64,000 nucleotides of DNA from Rhodococcoides kroppenstedtii (GTDB taxonomy: Bacteria; Actinomycetota; Actinomycetes; Mycobacteriales; Mycobacteriaceae), in the NCBI RefSeq assembly GCF_900111805.1, contig NZ_FOJN01000011.1:1-64000 (forward strand), in the 5' to 3' direction. Below are positions 58,099-64,000 of the stretch, in pieces (position 1 is the first letter of the stretch; each line of letters starts with the position of its first letter). Both the position numbers and the translations under genes were made by a program. Below the pieces are notes generated by a model. It ran no database searches and was not told the origin of the DNA. It saw only the letters and a list, made by a program, of their open reading frames with translations.

Positions 58099-59454
58099 AT
58101 GGACGCCACCACGCACGACGGAAGGCAGACAGCGCGGCCCGACCGCAAGTCCCTGACCAAGGCTTTCGCGGCCAGCCTGACCGGTACGGCCCTCGAGTGG
58201 TACGACTTCGCGGTCTACTCGGCCTCCGCCGCGTTGATCTTCCCGATCATTTTCTTCCCCGAGTCCGACCCGCTCACGGGAACCCTGCTCGCGTTCTCCA
58301 CCTACGCCGTCGGCTACGTCGCACGCCCCGTCGGTGGGTTCGTGTTCGGCCGACTCGGCGACGTCATCGGACGCAAACAGCTGCTGGTGATCACGCTGCT
58401 GCTCATCGGCGTCACGACGTTCCTCATCGGACTCCTTCCCGGCTACGCCAGCATCGGCGTCGCCGCGCCGATCATCCTGGTGCTGCTGCGCTTCGCCCAG
58501 GGTGTCGCCGTCGGCGGCGAATGGGGCGGCGCCGTCCTGCTGTCCAGCGAGTACGGCAATCCTCGGCGCCGCGGATTCTGGTCCTCGGCCGCTCAGATCG
58601 GCCCGCCCGCCGGCAACCTCATGGCCAACGGCGCTCTCGCCGGCCTCACGTTCGCCCTCACCGAGGAGCAGTTCGAGTCCTGGGGCTGGCGCGTGGCGTT
58701 CCTGTTCTCCGCGGTGCTGGTCGGCTTCGGACTCTGGATCCGCCTCAAGCTCGAGGACACCCCCGTCTTCAAGGCCATCCAGGAGAGCGGCGACCGGCCC
58801 GAGGCGCCGATCACCGAGGTCTTCCGCACGCAGACCCGTCCGTTGATCGCGGCGATCCTCTCCCGCATCGCGCCCGACGTGATCTACGCGCTCTTCACCG
58901 TCTTCTCCATCACCTACGGCGTGTCCAAGCTCGGGTTCGTCCGCAGCGAGGTGCTGACGGCCATCCTCATCGGCTCCGCCTTCCAGCTCGTCACCATCCC
59001 GCTGGCCGGTGCCGTCAGCGACGTGATCAACCGCCGGCTGGTCTACGCCGTGGCGGCCGTCGGCGGCGTCGTGTGGGTCGCCGTGTTCTTCCTGCTCATC
59101 GGCGGCAGCTCGTTCGGCATGCTCGTGCTCGGCGTGGTGGTGGGGCTGACGTTCCACTCCTTCATGTACGGGCCGCAGGCGGCCTTCGTCACCGAACAGT
59201 TCTCGCTGCGGCTGCGCTCGACGGGTGCGTCGCTGGCCTACACCATCGCCGGAGTCTTCGGCGGCGCGATCGCACCGCTGATGTTCACGTTCCTGTTGGA
59301 CCGCTTCGACAGCTGGGTCCCGGTGTTCTCCTACATCGTGGTGACCGGCGCCCTCACCGTGCTGGGCCTGATTCTCGGGCGCGGACCCGACCCGGTCGAG
59401 GAGGAGCAGTACGTCGCGCGGAACCTCACCCCCGCAACAGAATCCGCGTCGTGA
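58099..59454 (+). CDS. MHS-family (metabolite:H+ symporter) MFS transporter
   Basis: A 451-residue, 12-helix proton symporter. It has FAASLTGTALEWYDFAVYSA at the first helix, PVGGFVFGRLGDVIGRKQLL between helices 2 and 3, and RFAQGVAVGGEWGGAVLLSS, all classic for the shikimate/proline/citrate (MHS) group. It should import an organic acid or betaine processed by the DUF2848 protein and nitrilase nearby. ATG at 58099 has AAGGA upstream. The 3' end overlaps the GntR gene by 29 bases. Confidence 0.94.
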   Translation: MDATTHDGRQTARPDRKSLTKAFAASLTGTALEWYDFAVYSASAALIFPIIFFPESDPLTGTLLAFSTYAVGYVARPVGGFVFGRLGDVIGRKQLLVITLLLIGVTTFLIGLLPGYASIGVAAPIILVLLRFAQGVAVGGEWGGAVLLSSEYGNPRRRGFWSSAAQIGPPAGNLMANGALAGLTFALTEEQFESWGWRVAFLFSAVLVGFGLWIRLKLEDTPVFKAIQESGDRPEAPITEVFRTQTRPLIAAILSRIAPDVIYALFTVFSITYGVSKLGFVRSEVLTAILIGSAFQLVTIPLAGAVSDVINRRLVYAVAAVGGVVWVAVFFLLIGGSSFGMLVLGVVVGLTFHSFMYGPQAAFVTEQFSLRLRSTGASLAYTIAGVFGGAIAPLMFTFLLDRFDSWVPVFSYIVVTGALTVLGLILGRGPDPVEEEQYVARNLTPATESAS

Positions 59455-60067
59455 CCGTCAGGTGTGCATCGATCGCCTCCGCCACCGCGGCGCCATCGCC
59501 GGCGCGGAGCGCGTCGACGATGGCCCGGTGCTCGGTGCACACCTGATGCTTTCGGTCCGGAGCGCCGAACAACGCCGACAGACCGGCTCGCAGCTGCCGC
59601 GCGCGCAGTCCGGCGTACGTGTGGGAGAGCAGTTCGCTGCCCGCGGCGTCGATGAGGTGTTGATGGAACGCGCCGTCGAGGGCGATGAACGTGCGGGCAT
59701 GATCCTCGGCGGCACCCTCGCTCAGCGCCTCCTGCTGGTCGAGGGTGTCCGACATCCGTTCCACCGGAACGCTTCCCGCCGTCAGACACAGATCGGCCGC
59801 GTGCCGTTCGAGCACACCGCGCAGATCCATCAGCTCCCCGATCTGACGGCCGGACATCGGCGGGACGTACGCCCCGCGGCCGCGGACCATCTCGATCAGC
59901 CCCTCGGACACGAGCAGCAGGAGCGCCTCGCGCACCGGCGTCCGCGAGACGCCGATCTGCGACGCCAGCTCACCCTCGTTGAGAAACGTCCCCGTCGCGG
60001 CCGGCGACGACAACACCTGGTCGCGCAGGTAGGCGTACGCGCGCTCGCGGCCCGACAGTTCGTGCAT
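59426..60067 (-). CDS. GntR-family (FCD/FadR subfamily) transcriptional regulator
   Basis: A 213-residue repressor with an N-terminal winged helix (AYAYLRDQVLSSPAATGTFL, ELASQIGVSRTPVREALLLL, GLIEMVRGRGAYV) and a C-terminal all-helical FCD ligand domain with metal His residues (DGAFHQHLIDAAG, HRAIVDALRAGD). It probably controls the transporter/DUF2848 gap and its own promoter through the matching ATACAGnAnGTAT sites. ATG at 60067 lies inside one of them. ATG at 60088 is an alternative start. Confidence 0.93.
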   Translation of the reverse strand: MHELSGRERAYAYLRDQVLSSPAATGTFLNEGELASQIGVSRTPVREALLLLVSEGLIEMVRGRGAYVPPMSGRQIGELMDLRGVLERHAADLCLTAGSVPVERMSDTLDQQEALSEGAAEDHARTFIALDGAFHQHLIDAAGSELLSHTYAGLRARQLRAGLSALFGAPDRKHQVCTEHRAIVDALRAGDGAAVAEAIDAHLTVTTRILLRG

Positions 60068-60078
60068 ACAGTATGTAT
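60066..60078. promoter_or_regulatory. Operator-like dyad at the GntR start / nitrilase promoter
   Basis: ATACA-gta-TGTAT is a perfect 13-base dyad covering the GntR start codon and lying 62 bases before the nitrilase ATG. Binding here would block regulator transcription or translation start and could also act on the divergent nitrilase gene. See the sister site at 58057. Confidence 0.6.
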
Positions 60079-60140
60079 ACCCGAGCATCCACCACCCGTG
60101 GTCGGTCGTCGACCGTCCGTCCCCACGTCAGGAGTGTTCC

Positions 60141-60959
60141 ATGAAGATCCGTCTCGCTCAGGTCACCACGTCGCGTGACCCGAAGGAGAACCTCGACATC
60201 GTCCGCGACGCGGTGCGCAGCGCGGCCGACGCCGGGGCCCGACTGTGCGTGCTCCCCGAGGCGACCATGCGCCGCTTCGGTGGGTCCATCGTCGACGTCG
60301 CCGAGCCTCTCGACGGACCGTGGGCGAGCGCGGTGCGCGCGGCCGCCGACGAGGCCGGCATCACCGTGGTGGCGGGCATGTTCACCCCCGCCGCCGACCA
60401 CGGTGACGGCGAATCGGGTGCCGCCGAGCGGGTCCGCAACACCCTCCTGATCACCGGCGGCGGCGTCGAGGCCTCCTACGACAAGATCCACCTCTTCGAC
60501 GCCTTCGGATTCGCCGAATCCGACACCGTCGCACCGGGATCGGATCCCGTGGTGGTCGACGTCGACGGCGTCGGCGTCGGCTTCGCGACGTGCTACGACA
60601 TCCGGTTCCCCGGCCTCTTCCAGACCCTCGCCGATCGCGGCGCCCAGCTGATCGTCGTCCCGGCGTCGTGGGGTCGCGGACCCGGCAAGGTCGACCAGTG
60701 GACGTTGCTCGCCCGCGCCCGCGCGCTGGACTCGACGACGTTCGTCGCCGCGTGCGGCCAGGCCGACCCGGCGGCGTCGGGCATCGAGATCACCGGCACC
60801 GCCCCCGTCGGGATCGGGCATTCGATGGTGGTCTCCCCCACCGGGGAGATCCTCGACGAGCTCACCGACGCGCCCGGCGAGCTGACGATCGACCTCGACG
60901 TCACCGACCTCGAGGCCGTGCGCCGGAACCTCCCCGTCCTCGCGAACCGCGTCTTCTGA
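60141..60959 (+). CDS. Nitrilase-superfamily carbon-nitrogen hydrolase (Nit1/Nit2-like amidase)
   Basis: A 272-residue amidase with the complete Glu-Lys-Cys triad: E40 in VLPEATM, K115 in YDKIHLFD and C151 in ATCYDIRFPGLF. The YDKIHLFDAFGF and TCYDIRFP wording is that of the Nit/omega-amidase and deaminated glutathione amidase branch, which hydrolyse alpha-keto amides. ATG at 60141 with a GGAG site. Divergent from the GntR gene and likely under its control; ends at a strong terminator. Confidence 0.92.
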   Translation: MKIRLAQVTTSRDPKENLDIVRDAVRSAADAGARLCVLPEATMRRFGGSIVDVAEPLDGPWASAVRAAADEAGITVVAGMFTPAADHGDGESGAAERVRNTLLITGGGVEASYDKIHLFDAFGFAESDTVAPGSDPVVVDVDGVGVGFATCYDIRFPGLFQTLADRGAQLIVVPASWGRGPGKVDQWTLLARARALDSTTFVAACGQADPAASGIEITGTAPVGIGHSMVVSPTGEILDELTDAPGELTIDLDVTDLEAVRRNLPVLANRVF

Positions 60960-60967
60960 CCCACCGC

Positions 60968-61015
60968 ACACGGACAAGGGGGCACCGGCCGAAGCCGGTG
61001 CCCCCTTGTCCGTGT
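60968..61015. terminator. Strong bidirectional terminator (22-base-pair stem)
   Basis: The arm at 60968-60989 (starting ACACGGACAAGGGGGCACCG) pairs perfectly over 22 bases with 60994-61015 around a CGAA tetraloop. It lies between the convergent nitrilase and citrate synthase genes, 8 and 11 bases from their stops, and should end both transcripts. Confidence 0.9.
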
Positions 61016-61026
61016 CGCGCGTGGTG

Positions 61027-62337
61027 TCAGCTGCGCCCGTCGATGCCCTCGTAGGCACGCTCGGTGTAGCCGGTGTAGATCTGACGCGGACGGCCGATCT
61101 TGCCGTTCGGGTCCTGGTGCATCTCCTGCCAGTGCGCGATCCAGCCGGGCAGGCGGCCCAGCGCGAACAGCACCGTGAACATGCGCTCCGGGAAGCCCAT
61201 CGCGCGGTAGATCAGACCGGTGTAGAAGTCGACGTTCGGGTACAGCTTGCGCTCGACGAAGTAGTCGTCGTTCAGGGCGACCTCTTCGAGCTTCATCGCG
61301 ATGTCGAGCAGCTCGTCACCGGAACCCAGCTTCTCGAGGATCGAGTGCGCGGTCTTGCGAACGATGGCCGCACGCGGGTCGTAGTTCTTGTAGACGCGGT
61401 GGCCGAAGCCCATGAGCTTGACCCCCGCCTCCTTGTTCTTCACCCGGTTCAGGAAGTCGGCGCTGTCGCCGCCCTCGCCCTGGATGCGGTAGAGCATCTC
61501 GAGCACGGCCTGGTTGGCGCCACCGTGCAGCGGACCCCACAGCGCGTTGATGCCGCCCGAGATGGACGTGAACAGGTTGGCGTCCGAGGACCCCACCAGG
61601 CGCACCGTCGACGTCGAACAGTTCTGCTCGTGGTCGGCGTGCAGGATCAGCAGCATGTCGAGGGCCTTGACCAGCTCCGGATCGGCCTCGTACGGCTCGG
61701 CCGGGAAGCCGAACGTCATGCGCAGGAAGTTCTCGACGTAGCTCTTGGAGTTGTCCGGGTACAGGAACGGCTGACCCACCGACTTCTTGTACGCGTACGC
61801 CGCGATGGTCGGCAGCTTGGCCAGCAGACGGATGGTCGAGAGCTCGACCTGCTCGGGATCGTCCGGGTCCAGCGAATCCTGGTAGTACGCCGACAGGGCG
61901 TTGACCGCCGAGGACACCACCGGCATGGGGTGCGCGTTGCGCGGGAAGCCGTCGAAGAACCGCTTGAGGTCCTCGTGCAGCAGCGTGTGCCGACGGATGC
62001 GGTCGGTGAACGCGTCCAGCTGCTCGGTGGTGGGGAGCTCGCCGTAGATCAGCAGGTAGCTGACCTCGATGAACGAGGACTTCTCCGCCAGCTGCTCGAT
62101 CGGGTACCCGCGGTAGCGCAGGATGCCCTCGGCACCGTCGATGTACGTGATCGCCGACTTGGTGGACGCGGTGTTGACGAACCCGCCGTCCAGCGTCGTG
62201 TATCCCGTGTTCGCGAGCAGCTTGCCCAGCTCGATACCGTCGTTGCCTTCGGTGGCTCGCGCGATGGTCATCTCGTGTTCGCCACCGGGGTAGATCAGCT
62301 TGGCGGTGGCGGCGTTGTCGGCATTCTCAGCGGGCAC
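61027..62337 (-). CDS. gltA: Citrate synthase
   Basis: A 436-residue type II citrate synthase: oxaloacetate + acetyl-CoA + water to citrate, first step of the TCA cycle. N-terminal beta domain (AKLIYPGGEHEMTIARATEG); active-site segments LHADHEQNCSTSTVRLVGSS, GALWGPLHGGANQ-like NALWGPLHGGANQAVLEML and GFGHRVYKNYDPRA; and RPRQIYTGYTERAY at the end. This is the hexameric form, equivalent to M. tuberculosis GltA2 (Rv0896). GTG at 62337 follows an AGAGGGA site. Confidence 0.97.
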   Translation of the reverse strand: MPAENADNAATAKLIYPGGEHEMTIARATEGNDGIELGKLLANTGYTTLDGGFVNTASTKSAITYIDGAEGILRYRGYPIEQLAEKSSFIEVSYLLIYGELPTTEQLDAFTDRIRRHTLLHEDLKRFFDGFPRNAHPMPVVSSAVNALSAYYQDSLDPDDPEQVELSTIRLLAKLPTIAAYAYKKSVGQPFLYPDNSKSYVENFLRMTFGFPAEPYEADPELVKALDMLLILHADHEQNCSTSTVRLVGSSDANLFTSISGGINALWGPLHGGANQAVLEMLYRIQGEGGDSADFLNRVKNKEAGVKLMGFGHRVYKNYDPRAAIVRKTAHSILEKLGSGDELLDIAMKLEEVALNDDYFVERKLYPNVDFYTGLIYRAMGFPERMFTVLFALGRLPGWIAHWQEMHQDPNGKIGRPRQIYTGYTERAYEGIDGRS

Positions 62338-62392
62338 GAAGGGTCCCTCTCGAGCTCGGTGGTAACGGAACTTGTGGTGTCGGAGATAAAAC

Positions 62393-63313
62393 CTAGCCGT
62401 CGGTGACCTCGGACGCCCACGGAGGGTCCGCCCCCGGCCGCGAAACGGTGATCGCGGCGGCGCGTACGGCGAACTCCGCGGCCCGTCGCCACGCGTCGTC
62501 GTCCAGGCCGCGCAGCGCGTCCGGACCGTCCACGCCGTGCCCGGTGAGGTGGTGCAGCATCGCGCCGTGCACCGTGTCGCCGGCGCCGATGGTGTCGGCG
62601 ACCTCGACCGTCACCCCGTCCACCGACACCTCGCCGCCCGCGGTGACCACCGTGATGCCGTCACCGCCGCGGGTGATCACCACGGCGGTGACGCCCGCCG
62701 CCAGCCAGTCCGCCGGCGTCGTTCCCGACGGGCCCTCCGCCAGCCACGCCGCGTCCTCCACGGACACCTTGAGCACGTCCACCGACGGCAACCACCCGCG
62801 GAACCGCAGCCGATAGCCGTCGCCGTCGGTCATCGCGGCCGGTCGGATGTTGGGGTCGAGCATGGTCACGACACCGTCGTCGTGCAGGCGGGCGAGCAGC
62901 GCGGCGTAGACCGACGCGCCGGGCTCGTAGAGCAGCGACAACGTCCCGAACGACGCGGCGGTCACCGACTCGGGAATCGTCGCGGGGTCCTCGACCAGGC
63001 GGTCCGCCGTCCCCTCGGCGTAGAACGAGTACTCCGCCGAGCCGTCCGCGCTCAGCGTCGTCAACGCCAGCGTCGTGAGCTCCGGGCCGCGTTGCAGCAC
63101 GTCCAGGCCGACGTGCGACGCCTCGAGCCAGGCGACGAGGTCCCGCCCGAACGGGTCGGTGGAGATGCGCGAGAGGAATTGCACGTCGGACCCGAGGCGG
63201 CCGAGGGCGACCGCGACGTTGAACGGTCCGCCGCCGAGCCGCGGCGCGAGCGTCGGGCCGCCGTCCTGCGGCACCAGGTCGACCAAGGCCTCGCCGCACA
63301 CCAGGATCGTCAC
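62393..63313 (-). CDS. PfkB-family carbohydrate kinase (fructokinase/ribokinase-like)
   Basis: A 306-residue sugar kinase. It has the N-terminal VCGEALVDLVP and LGGGPFNVAVALGRLG (substrate Gly-Gly motif), FLSRISTDPFGRDL, and the catalytic DTIGAGDTVHGAML with Asp as base. Fructokinase is the closest type by wording, but the sugar is not certain. GTG at 63313 overlaps the aldose epimerase stop by 4 bases, so both act on one sugar route. It ends 55 bases before the citrate synthase start. Confidence 0.92.
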   Translation of the reverse strand: MTILVCGEALVDLVPQDGGPTLAPRLGGGPFNVAVALGRLGSDVQFLSRISTDPFGRDLVAWLEASHVGLDVLQRGPELTTLALTTLSADGSAEYSFYAEGTADRLVEDPATIPESVTAASFGTLSLLYEPGASVYAALLARLHDDGVVTMLDPNIRPAAMTDGDGYRLRFRGWLPSVDVLKVSVEDAAWLAEGPSGTTPADWLAAGVTAVVITRGGDGITVVTAGGEVSVDGVTVEVADTIGAGDTVHGAMLHHLTGHGVDGPDALRGLDDDAWRRAAEFAVRAAAITVSRPGADPPWASEVTDG

Positions 63314-64000
63314 GACGCGCTCCCTGCTCCGTCGGTCGCGACGCCCAGTCCCCACGCGCCCGTCCACGTCTCCCCCGGTGTCAGGACGACGAGGTCGACG
63401 CCGGAGTTCAGGGCGTCCGGCGGGCACGTCATGGGCTCGATCGCGAGCGCCCGGCCGCGATCCGGATACGCCTGATCGTGCGCGGGGTCGGCCGTGAAGA
63501 CCTGCACCCACGGGAACCGTGCGTCGGTCCACACGACCGTGGCCGGGCCGTCGGGCGGCGTGAGGTACTGGCGCGACCTCCCGTCGGCGTCCGGCACCAG
63601 CGCGCTGAACGGGGTGTCGAGCCACACGCCCGCGAGGCGCCGCGGCGTGGCGAAGTCGGCGTCGGTGCCGGCGACGGGGACCGGGCCGCCGGCCGGCAGG
63701 TTCCGCTCCGGATCGAGCGGCAACCGCACCCCGGCCGACAGGTGCAGCGTGCACTCGTCGAGCGGCGCGTCCCCGGCCCGGGCGAAGGCATGGACGCCGA
63801 GGCCGAACGGCGCCTCGGTGTCGCCGAGGTTGGTCGCGGTGTGCGTGACGGTCAGCCCGTCGTCGGCCAGCGCGTGGCGGACGGTCAGGCGCAGCGGGAA
63901 CGGCCATCCCGGCTCACCGCCCACCTCGATGGCGTGCGTGACGGACGAGTCGGTGCGGTCGACGACGTCCCAGTCCCGGCGGCGGACCAGACCGTGACTG
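63310..64000 (-). CDS. Aldose 1-epimerase (galactose mutarotase-like), 5' end outside the window
   Basis: The frame is open to the window edge, so the N-terminus is missing. The first visible residues HGLVRRRDWDVVDRTDSSVT contain the HG...R...W pattern of aldose epimerases, with a conserved Asp/His region LGVHAFARAGD and a C-terminal ALAIEPMTCPPDALNSG that carries the catalytic Glu. It interconverts alpha and beta sugar anomers and is coupled to the downstream kinase. At least 229 residues are present. Confidence 0.9.
   Translation of the reverse strand, partial: SHGLVRRRDWDVVDRTDSSVTHAIEVGGEPGWPFPLRLTVRHALADDGLTVTHTATNLGDTEAPFGLGVHAFARAGDAPLDECTLHLSAGVRLPLDPERNLPAGGPVPVAGTDADFATPRRLAGVWLDTPFSALVPDADGRSRQYLTPPDGPATVVWTDARFPWVQVFTADPAHDQAYPDRGRALAIEPMTCPPDALNSGVDLVVLTPGETWTGAWGLGVATDGAGSAS

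Noticed and set aside
1-64000. tRNA, rRNA, CRISPR array, insertion sequence or prophage
   Set aside because: No cloverleaf, spaced direct-repeat series, transposase motif or phage structural gene was found when reading both strands.

Overview
The window is a GC-rich chromosomal segment (64 kb) from an actinomycete of the order Mycobacteriales. A Rhodococcus-like member of the Nocardiaceae is the best fit. The reasons are the codon use, the many GTG starts, 1-4 base stop/start overlaps inside operons, and the content: a 13E12-type DUF222/HNH protein, EchA6, AccD3, an MT0933-family antitoxin, PrrA/PrrB and an actinobacterial GltA. Several of these genes sit close together in Mycobacterium tuberculosis (the Rv0896-Rv0910 neighbourhood), so the window looks like a rearranged and expanded version of that locus. 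Genus and family assignments come from remembered family features, not from a search. I saw no rRNA, tRNA, CRISPR array, transposase or phage gene.

Layout. 1-6.6 kb: the 3' part of a DUF222/HNH gene, a DEAD-box RNA helicase with a structured leader, an MFS exporter, and a two-gene ECF vitamin/metal importer. 6.6-19.4 kb: an almost unbroken minus-strand run. It holds an Rv0910-like SRPBCC protein, a DUF485/ActP-type acetate symporter pair, and a second symporter with a small membrane partner. These are followed by LytTR regulator, membrane protein, LytS-like kinase, lipoprotein lipase, Na+/H+ antiporter, MT0933 antitoxin, metallo-hydrolase and EchA6. 19.5-30 kb: a flavoprotein, an ABC-F ATPase, a small XRE-controlled ABC-2 exporter operon, a glutamine amidotransferase/acetyltransferase pair, AccD3, a CGNR regulator and a GPP34 protein.

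30.2-44.9 kb: a large catabolic island and the most interesting part of the window. A plus-strand operon (SDR, FMO, second FAD oxidoreductase, isatin-hydrolase/kynurenine-formamidase-type cyclase, ThDP enzyme) is followed by an AraC regulator. It faces a tightly coupled minus-strand operon (FAH hydrolase, cupin, TesB thioesterase, aryl-CoA ligase, aryl-CoA hydroxylase/OYE fusion, 4HBT thioesterase) and a divergent Rid protein. The gene set suggests conversion of an aromatic or N-heteroaromatic compound to an aryl acid, CoA activation, ring hydroxylation or dearomatisation, and hydrolysis. An indole/isatin to anthraniloyl-CoA route is one coherent hypothesis; a salicylyl-CoA/gentisate-type route is the main alternative.

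44.9-49.6 kb: an accessory patch of small genes. It has two 107-residue paralogous membrane proteins in inverted orientation, a membrane gene broken at a run of eight G, a BrnT-like toxin with a ribbon-helix-helix antitoxin, several tiny membrane proteins, a DUF6924 protein and an orphan HicB-like antitoxin. 49.7-64 kb: a PaaX-type regulator divergent from a PrpE-type propionyl-CoA synthetase, an alpha/beta hydrolase, photolyase, PrrA/PrrB, an FKBP isomerase, and a DUF2848/MHS transporter/GntR/nitrilase unit with matching operator-like sites. It ends with citrate synthase, a PfkB sugar kinase and a truncated aldose 1-epimerase.
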